Below the pieces are notes generated by a model. It was not told the DNA's origin. It was given only the letters and a program-made list of their open reading frames with translations, and made no database searches. The position numbers and the translations under genes were made by a program. Of a stretch of DNA of 64,000 nucleotides, positions 1-14,527 are shown one piece after another. The number at the start of each line of letters is the position of its first letter. Within the stretch, counting starts at the first letter, position 1. This DNA comes from Chionoecetes opilio (Eukaryota; Arthropoda; Malacostraca; Decapoda; Majidae): contig JACEEZ010002651.1 of assembly GCA_016584305.1 (NCBI GenBank), positions 200,001-264,000 of the forward strand, read 5' to 3'.

Positions 1-238
1 GCACCATCGAGTGGCCTAAGAACACCCACATGCCCTGCCCATCAACTCTACCTTCGATTGCGAGTGCATCGGAGGACACAGGGGGGCGGCATGAGCCTCG
101 ACAGGCGTCACTATAAAAATCCTACCTGCGCCACCAAGGCGAGGAACAACCATCACAACCCTCAAGTGAACCTCCAGAGCCTACCATCCGAGCCCTGGGT
201 AACCACTGCCTACAGACGCTATAGGCACAAATGTAAAA
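1..238 (+). repeat. tRNA-derived SINE family 1, copy a (5'-truncated by window)
   Basis: The body reads from GCACC(A/G)TCGAGTGGCC through the conserved GGACACAGGGGGGCGGCATG and CACTATAAAAATCC blocks to GGCACAAATGTAAA and an A-tail at about 229-243. The same body recurs at 306-545, 6355-6600 and (diverged) 18010-18205 and 30727-30985. Confidence 0.8.
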
Positions 239-545
239 AAAAAAAGCGTCTCCGACTGGCGTTCTCGGTGACCCGAGTTCGATCCCCGAAGAAAACCAAA
301 ACCTTTCTGCACCGTCGAGTGGCCTAAGAACACCCACATGCCCTGCCCATCAACTCTACCTTCGATTGCGAGTGCATCGGAGGACACAGGGGGGCGGCAT
401 GAGCTTCTACAGGCGTCACTATAAAAATCCTACCTGCGCCACCACAGGCGAGGAACAACCATCACAAACCTCAAGTAAACCTCCAGAGCCTACCATCCGA
501 GCCCTGGGTAACCACTGCCTACAGGCGCTATAGGCACAAATGTAA
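239..545 (+). repeat. tRNA-derived SINE family 1, copy b, head-to-tail with copy a
   Basis: This copy begins inside the tRNA-like head (GCGTCTCCGACTGGCG), directly after the A-tail of the first copy. It has a B-box-like GAGTTCGATCCCC at about 273-286 and repeats the complete body. The arrangement is a SINE dimer with the second 5' end missing box A. Confidence 0.75.
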
Positions 546-549
546 ATTT

Positions 550-936
550 TTTTTTTTAAAAACTCATCATAATTTTCTAAGGCCAGGCTGATAGTGTCAT
601 TTATATATTTAACCCTTGCATACATAAATGGAACAAACTCTCCCGAATATTGTGTGTCCTTTGGAAGGTCCTTCTCCACCAGCTGCACTAGAGCTGCATT
701 AAGTTGCCCCGTTACTTCAACTAGTCTACTCGGTATTTTCAACAGAGCAGCATACGGGTACCGAACGTACATCTTTCACGACGGAAACCCAGTCCAATTG
801 GGCAGTGAAGGCCCCTGGCTTGATATGTGTAGGTTTCAGAACCAGAACTACGTGCAGGACGAAGGAAACGTAGATGGCAAACATCTCTGGAACAAAGCAA
901 AAAGCTATTGACTACGAGAACGATGATTATAATCAT
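550..936 (-). pseudogene. Candidate env-like third ORF of the Gypsy element
   Basis: Immediately after the pol region the minus strand has an ATG followed by a hydrophobic leader (MIIIIVLVVNSFLLC). In a shifted frame a stretch follows (about 772-555) with heptad-like leucines. Position and leader resemble the envelope-like ORF of errantivirus-type Gypsy elements. The second Gypsy copy also has a leader-like MSLLLVLCVILLALC just after its integrase. The frame is interrupted and the assignment is inference; it could be unrelated sequence. Confidence 0.35.
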
Positions 937-1665
937 GTTTTTGATTAGTAGGATAATCTAATTTATTAGCGTCGTATTACACACGTTCGCGGAATTTACT
1001 AAGCATAACTAAGGTTTGGCACTGGTCCTTTTAAGTCGGTGACTGTCTATTACTACCAGTATATTTAACCACGGATATGTCAAATTTATGCATGTAGCTG
1101 TTTTATGACCAGGTACGGTCCCACAAATTTTGGAGCTTATTTTGAATTCCTTTCTGGGACGCGAACCATCACCGAGTCACCAACTTGCAATTAAACATGA
1201 GAAGAATGCCTGTGTTGTTGAAAAATCTCATTGCAGTTTTCAAAGCTAGTAGCCTTTCTCTTACAATTTTTGTGGATGTCTGAGAAATCCTTAAGTTGAC
1301 TCTTTGCATAATCGTTAACATTATATGCAGGCTTTTAAGGATTACTTAGCAGGTGATACAGGAGTCTCTTCTCTACCCAGAGATTATAATAAGAGGATTG
1401 TCCCGTAGACTCAAAAATACTGCCATTTATGTTTTAAGCAGCATGGGGCAACCATTCCTACCAACTATCTAACAAGAAACCAACAACTGGGCGCAAGACA
1501 TCCAGCATTTTCCTATTCGTGCGTTCAACTAGGCCGTTACTGGCGGGATGATAAGTTACCATGAAGGTTTGGTTAATATTGAAATCCTTACAAATTTAAT
1601 TCAAAAGTGCATTGTTGAACCCCTTTGTCACTTAATAAAACTCGTGGTGTCGAGTAAGGACAGAA

Positions 1666-2061
1666 TTAATTGACTACAAGGGCGTGCGCAGTCGCACTGG
1701 CAGTTTTATTCTTTACTGGGGCTAATATAACGTAACTAGAAAAGTGACCTACACAAACTAGTAGGTACTTAGACCCCTGTTGGCTAGCGGGAAGTTGTAA
1801 TAAATATATAGCAACAAAGTCTAATGGTCGTTCAGTAGGAGGATTTTCCAAAATAGGTTCTAATTTAAGTACCGTACCCTTATGCTGGGCGCATTTTACA
1901 CACCTAGCTACATATGCGTCTATATCTACGTGCATGCTTTGCCAATAATAACTTTTACTGGCCGCAGAAAGGGTACACGCTATCCCTGGATGATCGGCTA
2001 CAAACGCATCATGAATAAACCTTAATACCACAGGACAATTATTATGACTCAGGTATCGCAA
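1666..2061 (-). pseudogene. Gypsy integrase zinc-binding domain and start of core
   Basis: The translation shows H-x(n)-H spacing (HDAFVADHPG), then YYWQSMHVDIDAYVARCVKC followed by AQHKG. This is the HHCC-type zinc module of Gypsy integrases, followed by PLDFVAI and KYLLVCVGHFSSYV (consensus D-x-FSR with Asp replaced by Gly at the first catalytic position of the core). The likely inactive core continues in broken frames to about 1000. Confidence 0.75.
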
Positions 2062-2069
2062 ATTGTGAC

Positions 2070-2314
2070 ATATGATCTGTTTTGTGAGGCCAATATCTAC
2101 AAAGCATTATGTCCAATGTCAAGACAAACTGTGAGAAAGGAATAGGCAATTTTGGCAGATTTGAGTCATCGCCTGATTCCAAAGTATATTCCAAAATTGT
2201 TGCTGGTTTAGGCACCATACCATTATGGTGGGCGCCTTTTACACACCTAGGGCTATATGCAAGAATGCTCGTTAAATCCCGGCAGGTGGAGATTCCCCAC
2301 AGTCGTATCTCCAC
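2070..2314 (-). pseudogene. Third scrambled Gypsy fragment (zinc-knuckle plus linker)
   Basis: The minus translation has CVKGAHHNGMVPKPATILE, resembling the CVKCAQHKGTVLKLEPILE block at 1840-1900. It is followed by LESGDDSNLPKLP, which in the second Gypsy copy (40.9-43 kb) lies before, not after, the zinc module. The order is therefore inverted relative to the intact element. Confidence 0.55.
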
Positions 2315-2343
2315 CGGTGGAATCTACAAGAAATGCCCGACCG

Positions 2344-2381
2344 GTGTATCCACCGACAGTGGATACCGTCGGTGGATACAC
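2344..2381. repeat. Perfect 14-bp inverted repeat, 10-base loop
   Basis: GTGTATCCACCGAC (2344-2357) is followed after ten bases by its exact reverse complement (2368-2381). The loop itself repeats GTGGATACC. It lies inside the scrambled Gypsy region; the function is unknown. Confidence 0.7.
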
Positions 2382-2389
2382 CGACAGTC

Positions 2390-2940
2390 GTACCAACACA
2401 AGCGGTGGCTGCAAAAGCAGGCGTACCAACACAAGCGAGTCCAAGGCGGCATCAGTATTTTGTCTGTTTTATATATATCTAATACCTTTTACTAGTGTAA
2501 TTTATCATTTCTGCCATTAAAATAATAGCTTAGTTAGTGTTCGCCACTTGTCTGAGGCGTTGGTGTAGAAAAAATGGGCCCGAGTAATGCTTGCGAATAC
2601 ATTTGAACGGCCCGCCAGTATTGCTCCACACAATGGCTGCCCTCCACCTCCACCGCCGCCCGGCTTTCTCACAAGTTCACACACCTATATAAGGCCTCCT
2701 GGACCTGATTTTACCTTAATTATGACACGTGTGCATTCACAAGGTATGCATGTTACTCTCGGTTGTGTTGAAAACTCGCTTGTAATGGTCTGGGAAGAAA
2801 TAGGATGGAATAAGTGCACAGCGGGATGGAGGTGGGATGTGCATGTTGTTGCGAATCAGTTGACTCAAATCTCCACCCGTTGCGTTACCTCTGTTGATTC
2901 ATGCTTACCGCGCCGCGACGCAACGCGTCGAGAAAATTTC
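2390..2940. other. No gene recognised
   Basis: The stretch between scrambled Gypsy fragments carries a short-open frame on the plus strand (2587-3120) with a proline-run start. It has no recognisable domain and I do not call it a gene. Confidence 0.4.
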
Positions 2941-2941
2941 T

Positions 2942-3410
2942 TGCCTATGGCCCCTAGTAGCTACATATGCGTATATTTCTACACGCATTGTCGGCAAATA
3001 ATAATTTTTACGGGCCATATAAAGGATACGTTCTTTCCCAGGATGACGAGCTACTTAATAGGTCATACGGGAGCCTCTTTTCTATGTAATATATTATATA
3101 ATAAGGGGATTGTCCCGTAGACTAAACAATACTGACATTTATGCATGCAGCATTGCAGCAACATGGGGCAACCAATCCTCCCAACTATATAAAAAGCCAC
3201 CAACAACCGGGCGCAAGACATCTAGACTTTTCCTATTCGCGCGTTCAACTAGGTCGTTACTGGTGGGATGATAAGTAACCGTGAAGGTTTGGTTAATATT
3301 GAAATCCTTTAAAATTTAATTTACAAGTTCATTGCGGAACTCTGCCCCGTTGTCATTTAATAATACTCGTTGTGTGAAGTAAGACACCATTGTAATTGTA
3401 GATCACTACA
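2942..3410 (-). pseudogene. Second, shuffled copy of the Gypsy integrase region
   Basis: Bases 3090-3400 closely match 1340-1660 (for example GGGGATTGTCCCGTAGAC and CGTTCAACTAGG). Bases 2945-3060 match 1905-2020. In the first copy these blocks are separated by several hundred bases of core sequence; here they abut. The copy is therefore internally deleted as well as duplicated. Confidence 0.65.
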
Positions 3411-3470
3411 CTTACATGTATCGTACACCTACTCATACATTGGAAGTGTATGACCTTGGTCCATACGTAA

Positions 3471-3541
3471 TAAGAACATAGGAACATAAGAAAATAAGGA
3501 AGCTACAAGAGGCCACGAGACCTACACGAGGTAGTTCATGT
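3471..3541 (+). repeat. Short interspersed repeat (ACATAAGAACATAAG type), copy 1
   Basis: AGAACATAGGAACATAAG leads into AAAATAAGGAAGCTACAAG, then AGGCCACGAGACCTACACG and AGGTAGTTC. The same unit occurs inverted at 8861-8969 and directly at 44768-44840. Confidence 0.75.
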
Positions 3542-3591
3542 AATGTTGACGCTGTGCATTGGCTAAATCATGTAACCATTTGTTTTAAAAA

Positions 3592-4098
3592 TTACACTAG
3601 ATTTTCTACCATAGCTCCAAATTGTAAATTCCTAGAAAGAGCATCAGCAACTACATTGGCTCGACCTGGTATGTACGTGAACGTTAGATTAAATTCCTGT
3701 ATTGTTGAATACCAACGCACGAGTCTACTTGTAAGGTTTCTTCCTTTAAAAAGCTCGGTGACGGCTGCGGGATCTGTAAATACAGTTATATCATATCCTA
3801 AGATTATATCCCTAAAATGCTTGAGTGAACAGACAACCGAGAGAGTCTCTTGGACAGTGACATAGTTATTAGAATCGACAGGATTCAAAGTTCTACTCGC
3901 GTACGAAATAGCGCGATTTTTAATGCGTTCGTCTGTCTGCATTAATAATGCACAAGGGTACTGCACCATGCTATTCCCCAGGGCGGAAGCATCCGTATAT
4001 AATATGAAAGGAGCTTTGTAATCTGGAAACGCCAAAGCAGGAGCGCTGGTGAGGGAAGTTGTAAATCTTGAAAACCCTTTTATTTTGCAGCATTCCAA
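3592..4098 (-). pseudogene. Gypsy RNase H domain
   Basis: An open stretch of 168 codons carries the Gypsy RNase H signature: FPDYKAPFILYTDASALG (first catalytic Asp in YTDAS), ISYASRTLNP, QETLSVVCSLKHFRDIILGY (Glu in Q-E), ITVFTDPAAV (normally TDHxxL; His is replaced by Pro) and ADALSR. The family normally has GAVLxQ after the TDAS block, but here it is distorted by an in-frame insertion (NSMVQYPCAL). The domain lies in an intron of the dynein gene in antisense. Confidence 0.8.
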
Positions 4099-4388
4099 TG
4101 AAACTGCACGCCCTTTATTATTAACAGTGTCAAGGGCGACGCAATAGCTAAAAATCCCTTAATGAAGAACCTAAAGTATCCGCACAGCCAAGTGGACATT
4201 ATCCACGTCCTGAGGCTGAGGAAAATTCTTAACTGCAATAGCTGCATCCAGATATTTAACTAACCGTCATGGATATGGGATGGTATTGTACAAGGAAAAC
4301 ATATTTTGAGGTGTACTAAAAATCACATCTTGTTTGAAATTATTATTATAATGAATGAGAACATATATTTTTGTCATATCTTTTCAAT

Positions 4389-5177
<789 letters not shown>

Positions 5178-5180
5178 TGT

Positions 5181-5879
<699 letters not shown>

Positions 5880-6250
5880 GGAATTACTTTATCATTCATG
5901 GTGTGAATTCCTTCGCCATCTACTGTATAGCCTAAAAAGGTAATTTTTGCTTTTAGGAACTCACATTTGGTAAGTTTTGCCTTGAGACTGCAGGTTCTTT
6001 CAGCTTTAGGAGTACAGCTTCTAAGCTAAAAAAAAATGAAACTCCAGGACTTTATTACATATTATGACGTCATCTAAGTTGATGAAGACATCTTTTTATC
6101 TAGCATTTCGGATAGTAAAGTATTAATCATCCGCGAAAAGTAATTGGACTTCAGGCTAAACCGCATACGAAGTCACTCATAATGCCCACTGAGAGTTATG
6201 AATGCAGTTATATCCCTTGATTTAGGTGCCATCGGCCCTTAGAAAAGCAT
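5880..6250 (-). pseudogene. Gypsy reverse transcriptase fragment
   Basis: The minus-strand translation contains KCEFLKAKITFLGYTVDGEG followed by IHTMNDK. This is the Gypsy RT motif (K)CxFxxxxxxFLGxxV(D)xxG(I) that precedes the connection domain. Stops occur upstream of it. The companion sequence AIAVKNFPQPQDV is found at about 4200-4260, on the other side of a 1.6 kb insertion, so the two pieces were once contiguous. Confidence 0.7.
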
Positions 6251-6264
6251 AGTTTGGTAAATTG

Positions 6265-6600
6265 GGGAGGCGGTAGCGGAGTGGTTAGCGTCTCCGACTG
6301 GCGTTCTCGGTAACCCGAGTTCGATCCCCGAAGAAAATCAAAAACCTTTTTGCACCGTCGAATGGCCTAAGAACACCCACATGCCCTGCCCATCAACTCT
6401 ACCTTCGATTGCGAGTGCATCGCAGGACACAGGGGGGCGGCATGAGCCTCTAATCACAGGCGTCACTATAAGAATCCTGCCTGCGCCACCACGGGCGAGG
6501 ACCAACCATCACAGCCCTCAAGTGAACCTCCAGAGCCTACCATCCTAGCCCTGGGTCACCACTGCCTACAGGCACTATAGGCACAAATGTTAAAAAACAA
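6265..6600 (+). repeat. tRNA-derived SINE family 1, near full-length copy
   Basis: The head GGGGAGGCGGTAGCGGAGTG plus GTTAGCG is a box A region and GAGTTCGATCCCC (about 6317-6329) is a box B, giving an RNA polymerase III promoter of tRNA type. The body is the same as at 306-545 and ends in GGCACAAATGTTAAAAAACA. This is the best copy for defining the 5' end of the family. Confidence 0.85.
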
Positions 6601-6639
6601 CAAAAAAACAAAACAAATCACAACATGTGTTCACCAAGG

Positions 6640-7020
6640 GTAGATCATGTCTCACTTATTTATTGAATTTTTATAGGAAAGCTTATAAGGCAGCAAATAC
6701 AGATGAGGATTATGATATTGAATACCTGGAATTTAGTAAGGCATTTGACAAGGTACCACATGAACATGACAGAGATTAAGGCACATGGAATACATGGGAA
6801 GGTTCTTCGTTGGGTTAGAGTTAGACCATTAGATGTTGGCTAAGCGATAGGCAACAAAGGGTAACTATTAATGGTTCTAAATCTGAATGGGGGCATGTAA
6901 CAAATGGGGTTCCACAGGGGTCTGTTTGGGACCATTACTATTTTGTATTTACATCAACGATTAAGAAGGTGGGATTAACAGTGATATCAACATGTTTGCT
7001 GATGATACTAAGGTAGGAAC
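6640..7020 (+). pseudogene. Non-LTR reverse transcriptase fragment (CR1/Jockey-like)
   Basis: The plus-strand sequence encodes, across several frames, YLEFSKAFDKVPH (RT block A), SDRQQRVTINGSKSEWG, VPQGSV...GPLLFCIYIND and NMFADDTKVG (the catalytic A/F-A-D-D). Each motif is recognisable but frameshifts and missing residues separate them, so it is a decayed fragment of about 380 bases. It is one of only two LINE pieces in sense orientation to the dynein gene. Confidence 0.75.
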
Positions 7021-7517
7021 GATTATTAGATCACAGTTGACGTCTGCATCGTTGCCAAGGTAAGAAAGATCATCCAAGTCTCCATTGTCACTTTCGAAAT
7101 CAGCAGAGGGCAGATAATGGCTGCAAATTGTATTGATTGCTTTTGAGTCTGTGTTGGAGGCAGGTTAGTTACTGGCTGAAGAACATAGTTTTGGGGAGCT
7201 GTAATTTATTTCTCTAAATATTTCCGGTCAACGCTCATTTGGCTTGAAACTATCACCCACGTTCCTAATGATTTCAAGTATTGATTCCTTATGATTTCTT
7301 ATGTTGCACCATGAAAGTGTCTGTGGTAGAGCATGTCCTGAAAGGTTCTCACCATCTTCCAACCTGTCAAGGCTGTTGGCGCTCTCCTCGTCTTCCAGGT
7401 CAATGTGTTTGTCTTCCTTTCTTTACTAGTTGACCTCACCAACTCTTCAGGTTCCTTCTTAGTCAGGCCAACATTCATGTTGAAGTGTTTACCAAACATT
7501 TGTCATATATATATATA
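7021..7517. other. No feature recognised
   Basis: A 200-base open frame on the minus strand (7499-7299) is low in similarity to anything I recognise. No splice or domain evidence is visible. Confidence 0.4.
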
Positions 7518-7540
7518 TCTATAATAATATAAGCGAAAGT

Positions 7541-7594
<54 letters not shown>

Positions 7595-8223
7595 GCTCCA
7601 GGTGCCGCCCCCTGTGGCGGAATCCCCTCATATGGCACATTTTTGGAACCGGCTCGAGCAGGGAAAGGTTTTCAGCCCATTTATGAGATGATCCGATCAC
7701 TTTTTTTTTTTTTTTTTTTTTAGCAGCCTATTAGCGAGAATTGTGAAAAAAAAAGTGGGTTGCGAGAATTGAGGAAACCTTGATGTAGGGTGATGGGTAA
7801 TGGGTGAGTGAATGGGTGGGGTGATGGGTAATGGGTGTGGGGTGATGGGTGAGTGAATGGGTGGGGGGTGATGGGTGATGGGTGAGGGAATAGATGGGGG
7901 GTGATGGGTAATGGGTGAGTGAATGGGTGTGTGGCGATGGATAATAGGTGAGTGAATGGGTGGGGGGTGGGGGGTAATAGATGAGTGAATGGGTGGGGGT
8001 GATGGGTAATGGGTGAGTGAATGGGTTGGGGGTGATGTGAATAGGTTGGCGTTAATACATACATTTCTACATCCATGATTTCAGGAAAGCTAGAAGGGGC
8101 TATCTGGAGAGTCTGTGTTTGGTGGGCCTTTGACCCACCAAACACAAGTGGTGGGCCGAAGGCCCACCAATAGCCCTCCGCAGGAGCTAGCCAAAAAGTC
8201 CGCCCGGAGGGCGGCTTTGCGGC

Positions 8224-8225
<2 letters not shown>
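7518..8225 (+). mobile_element. Non-autonomous Helitron, copy 1
   Basis: The 5' end is TCTATAATAATATAAGCG preceded by A. The 3' part has a perfect hairpin CCGCCC-GGA-GGGCGG (8200-8214) followed by CTTTGCGGC and a damaged CTAG end. There are no terminal inverted repeats and no coding capacity. The second copy at 50407-50972 has the intact CTAG end followed by T, defining A^T insertion, the Helitron hallmark. The interior holds a (GT)n tract, a T-run and a minisatellite. It lies 195 bases upstream of a dynein exon. Confidence 0.8.
7786..8040 (+). repeat. G-rich minisatellite inside the Helitron
   Basis: Variants of GGTGATGGGTAATGGGTGAG and TGAATGGGTG repeat imperfectly about eight times. The other Helitron copy has the same unit but fewer repeats (50655-50800), so the array length varies between copies. 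Confidence 0.85.

Positions 8226-8226
<1 letters not shown>

Positions 8227-8314
<88 letters not shown>
8227..8314. repeat. (AT)n microsatellite
   Basis: Nearly pure AT dinucleotide directly against the 3' end of the Helitron, probably the original A^T target. Confidence 0.95.
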
Positions 8315-8317
<3 letters not shown>

Positions 8318-8420
8318 GTTTCTGGAATTTCATATGTACACATCAGCCCATGTGAAAATCATGTATACATACTTATCTCACATCATGTATCCTCATGCTC
8401 ACTAGTTTGTTTCAATTCAG

Positions 8421-8596
8421 CTCTAGATAAGGAGATGCGGACCTGGGATGCCTACATCAACTTGGATGCGACAGTCAAGAACATGCTCACTTCACTGCGG
8501 GCAGTGGCGGAATTACAAAACCCATCTCTCAGGGAGAGACACTGGGGTCAGCTTCTCATAGCTACCAAATCAGAATCTTCAACCAAGTCTTTTGTG
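8421..8596 (+). CDS. Axonemal dynein heavy chain, exon A (tail region)
   Basis: This exon encodes about 58 residues, beginning (S)[11 protein letters not shown] and including [17 protein letters not shown]. That block is characteristic of the tail/linker N-terminal region of axonemal dynein heavy chains, the force-producing ATPases of ciliary outer arms. The acceptor is TTCAATTCAG at 8411-8420. The first two exon bases complete a codon started in an upstream exon outside the window. The donor is GTATGT at 8597, in phase 0, and the next exon at 14528 continues the protein. At the 3' end the residues between LIATK and FVDNP are about 8 longer than in the vertebrate paralogues I recall. This could be a lineage insertion or a misjudged donor. 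A Helitron ends about 195 bases upstream. Confidence 0.9.
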
Positions 8597-8860
8597 GTAT
8601 GTTCCAGTAGGGTGATCGATGAAAGATGAATACTATATATAGAAAGATTCAAAATCATAGTCATTATATTTATTACAAGTTGTATTATGTGTGATCCAGG
8701 GTCATAGGGGGATGTGAGGCATTTTTTGAAGCCCTTAGTGCTGACGAAAACGAAGGTAAATGCCATCCTCCGCCAATACATGGCCTCTCTTTAACAGACA
8801 CTTCTATTGTGTTTCCCTGTGACAACATATGGTCATACGTGGATGTTCTATGACCACAGG

Positions 8861-8969
8861 CAAAAACATAGGAACTACCACGTGTAGGCCTCGCGGCCTC
8901 TTGTAGCTTCCTTATTTTCTTATGTTCTTATGTTCTTATGTTCCTTATTTTCTTATGTTCTTATGTTCA
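8861..8969 (-). repeat. Short interspersed repeat (ACATAAGAACATAAG type), copy 2
   Basis: Inverted copy of the repeat at 3471-3541: GGAACTACCACGTGTAGGCC through CCTTATTTTCTTATG, ending in tandem TTCTTATG units. Confidence 0.75.
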
Positions 8970-10391
<1,422 letters not shown>

Positions 10392-10810
10392 CCACGCCAT
10401 TGAATGATCAAAGCAATAATAGCTGGGTCTTTCACTTTGAATACCATTATTTATTTTTTGCTGTTGATATTGCAAGTTGAAAGAAAATATGAGATAGAGT
10501 GAGAGAGAGGAGGAAATAGTAGAGGAGAGGGAGGAGGAGGAGGAGAAATGAAGAATACAAAAATATACAGTAACATGAAATACATTAACTGAAGAGAAGA
10601 CGTGGGAAAAGAGAGACAATAGTGTATAAAGTTAAGTGTATTTGACGGACACCGAAAGTTAATAGTGAATAAAGAGGATGAGAAACATTCAATATGAAAA
10701 GGGTGATTAGTCGAACATGAATAAAGAATATAAAGAAATAAGGTAGAATAATGGCAGATTCAATAAGGTTTCCATCACCTTTCTCTCTATCTTTCTCTCT
10801 TTTTTTGTTT

Positions 10811-11455
<645 letters not shown>

Positions 11456-13960
11456 TCAATCAATCATTGGGGGCATACGCCGGGGGGTGCGTCGCCTCGC
11501 CCACCCTATACAACGGCACTCCCGGGGGTCACCACGCGCGAGTCCCCATGCAGGCTCCTTTACCATACCAAGCAGCTCTCGACAAGAAACATCAACTTGC
11601 CCCAGCCACGAGCCTTGTGGGCCTCCACCTTGGCCTTGTGGTCTTGGACTCCTCCACGCCGGATTGTCTCTTACAGATAGAACCCGATGGGAAGGATCGG
11701 TTTCAGGGTAGCGTGCCACATGCCCATATAGCCGAAGTTGGCGCTGACGGACTATGCAGGTAATAGGCCTCGATTCAGTCTCACGGTGTAATCGCTGATT
11801 TGACACGTAATCATCCCTGCGATACCCCATGATTCTGCGAAGATACTTATTACCAAAGGCATCGATTCGTCTCTTTAAGTCACTATTTAGTATCCATGTC
11901 TCACAACCATAGAGTAAGACAGGGATCACAAGCGACTTGAAGATCCGGATCTTTGTCTTCCTGCACAGGTACCGACAACGCCAAATACTCCCGCTGAGTG
12001 AGTCCATAACACCGTGGGCTATGCCAATCCGCCGTAAGACTTCTTGACGTGACCTGCCGTCATTATGGACTGCGCTACCAAGGTATGTAAAACTTTCCAA
12101 GATCTCAATGTCCTCGCCGCACGCATGAACAGACTGTACTGTTTCATCTAGTAAGCCTCCAAACATCTGGACCTAGGTCTTAAGCCAGAAGACCACAAGT
12201 CCCAAAGGCTTTGCCTCCTCGTGCAGCGCCTCGAGAGCCATCACCAGGACCTCCAGCGACTCAGCAAAGATTATTACATCATCGGCAAAAACAAGATCAG
12301 TGGTATTGCCGAGGAATGCTCCACATTCACTTTGATCTACAACCTTGTCCAATACCCAGTCCATACAAGTGTTGAATAGTGATGGGGCAGGGACGCACCC
12401 TTGCCTCACTCCTGTATTAACAGGAAAGAAGCTGGATACACCTGCCCCACACTTCACAGCACTCTCAGTCCCAGAATACAGACCAGTTATCAAACCAATA
12501 GTCCTTGCAGGAATCCCGCGAAGTCGCAGAAGATCCCAGAGTGACTCACGATGCACTGAGTCAAACGCTTTCTTGAGATCAACATAGGCTGCAAGCGTCC
12601 CCTGTCGAAACTCACGTCGGCGTTCCACCAGGACACGAAGCGCTAGGATACGGTCCGTTGTTGACTTACCAGGCGTGAACCCAGACTGCTGAGGTCTCTG
12701 ATGCTTCAGCAGATGACTGCGGATCCGTGTCAGCAATAGATGGGCAAGCACCTGCCTGGCACGCTGAGCAGTGTAATACAGCGGTAATTGTTGCAGTCCT
12801 GACGGTCTCCTTTCCCTTTCTAGATAGGGATGACCAGCCCCCTTTTCCTGTCAGGACGAACGGTACCTGATTGCCACACGGCAGTCAGGACAGCATGCAA
12901 CCCGCGGATCATGGCCTCACCGCCAACTTTGAGGAGCTCCGCACTGATATTACAAACACCAGCTGCCTTTCCACCCCTCAACTTTGCTACAGCCTCTCTG
13001 ACTTCGTCAAGAGAGGGTGCGGTTTCGTCAATAGGAGGATCGGCATCCACTGCCTGTAACCCAGTGGTATGAAGCTGCTCAGTTAGGAGGGTCCACCGTG
13101 AACAACTGCCCAAAGTACTCAGCCCAACGAGCCATCTGCCCATCTATGTCCGACACGAGGCGCCCATCTGCTGTTCGAATAGCACTCGCACGAGATGGAG
13201 ACTTGGAACGGAGCTTCTTCAGGGCTCGGTAGGCGGGTCGGAGGTCATTAGCGTTCAAATGACCCTCGACATCCTCAGCGAGACTCCTGACATACCTCTC
13301 CTTGTATCTCTACAGGAGGGTTCTAGTCCGGCGTGACAGAGCCCTGTGCTGCTTCTAGTTCCCAGCCAGCCCGGCAGCGCGACTCGCCTCGATTTTCTTC
13401 AGCGTCTCCGTCGAGACAAAACCACGCCTTGACCTCGGGCGCTCCCCAATACACTCCTTGGCAGCCTGTAAAGTTTCACGTTTGAAGATATCCCACAGTT
13501 CTACAGGGTCCTCGAGGGCACCGAGCACATCAAATCGATTTGAGACTGCCACCGCATACTCATGGGCACATGTCAAGTCCTTCAGTTTTTCAAGATGAAA
13601 CACAGTATGGTTACCTCATGAGATTTTTCTGGACTTGACATGAAGCTTAAGTGTAGCAACAACAAGTCTGTGATCTGTTCCAAGGAACTCAGCACTCCAG
13701 TAAACCCTGCAGTTTTTGAGGATGCTCCAACGAGTACTAACGAGGACGTGGTCGATATCCTTAGCTACCCCTCTGGCATTAGTATACCATGTCCAGCGGT
13801 GCAGCTCTGGTCTCTGATACCAAGAACCAGCAATTCTCAACCTTCTGGACCTTGCAAAATTCAGAAGCAGAGAACTGTTGGTGTTTCTGGTACCGGAGCC
13901 ATGGGGACCAACACATAACTCGTAGCCATCTCTCAAACATTCATCTCTTTCAAACATTGA
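11456..13960 (-). mobile_element. RTE-type LINE, 5'-truncated, antisense to dynein
   Basis: Minus-strand pieces in order: the endonuclease C-terminus (13957-13616, with DIDHVLVSTRW and LGTDHRLVV, the SDH-like end of the EEP fold), a linker (13603-13355), RT N-terminus (13143-12820), RT core (12751-12173; SGFTPGKSTTDRILALR, YVDLKKAFDSVHR, NTGVRQGC, VFADDV) and the C-terminal domain (12166-11456; YGCETWILNSDLKRRID, RQRQLRLYGHVAR). Frameshifts separate the pieces. The 3' end carries short ATTGATTGA-type repeats, as is usual for RTE elements. The element is truncated inside the endonuclease. Confidence 0.88.
12173..12751 (-). pseudogene. RTE reverse transcriptase core
   Basis: An open run of 192 codons contains the catalytic motifs: block A AYVDLKKAFDSV (Asp), RQGC block and FADDV (two catalytic Asp). 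It is the longest intact RT stretch in the window but lacks the flanking domains in the same frame. It matches the 16684-17088 and 32339-32900 copies. Confidence 0.88.
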
Positions 13961-14252
13961 GTTATGTAAATTTGTAATTATTATACATTGCTTCTCTATA
14001 TAATTTGATGCAGTTATGTTTTCTAGTTACACATATTTTGCTCATGATTCTGTGTTCTTTGCACTTTTAACCAGATATAAGATGCATTATTAAAATTTGA
14101 GGATCAGACATAATTTTGTAATCAAGAAGTTATATTCTTTCTTGCTTTTACAAATAAGAAGCAATACTATTTATTGTGACATTGTTGTTATGAATTAATA
14201 TCTTATGTAATGTTGAGTACTGTATGGTTATGGTTCTGCCATAGCAAATATC

Positions 14253-14255
<3 letters not shown>
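13961..14255. other. No feature recognised
   Basis: AT-rich intron sequence upstream of microsatellites. Confidence 0.4.
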
Positions 14256-14508
<253 letters not shown>

Positions 14509-14527
14509 AATGCTTCCACACCTGCAG

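Noticed and set aside
58..327. Open frame at the window start
   Set aside because: It lies inside two SINE copies and changes with their A-tails.
7786..8040. CRISPR-like or regulatory array
   Set aside because: The repeats are contiguous and imperfect without spacers, in a eukaryotic Helitron; a minisatellite.
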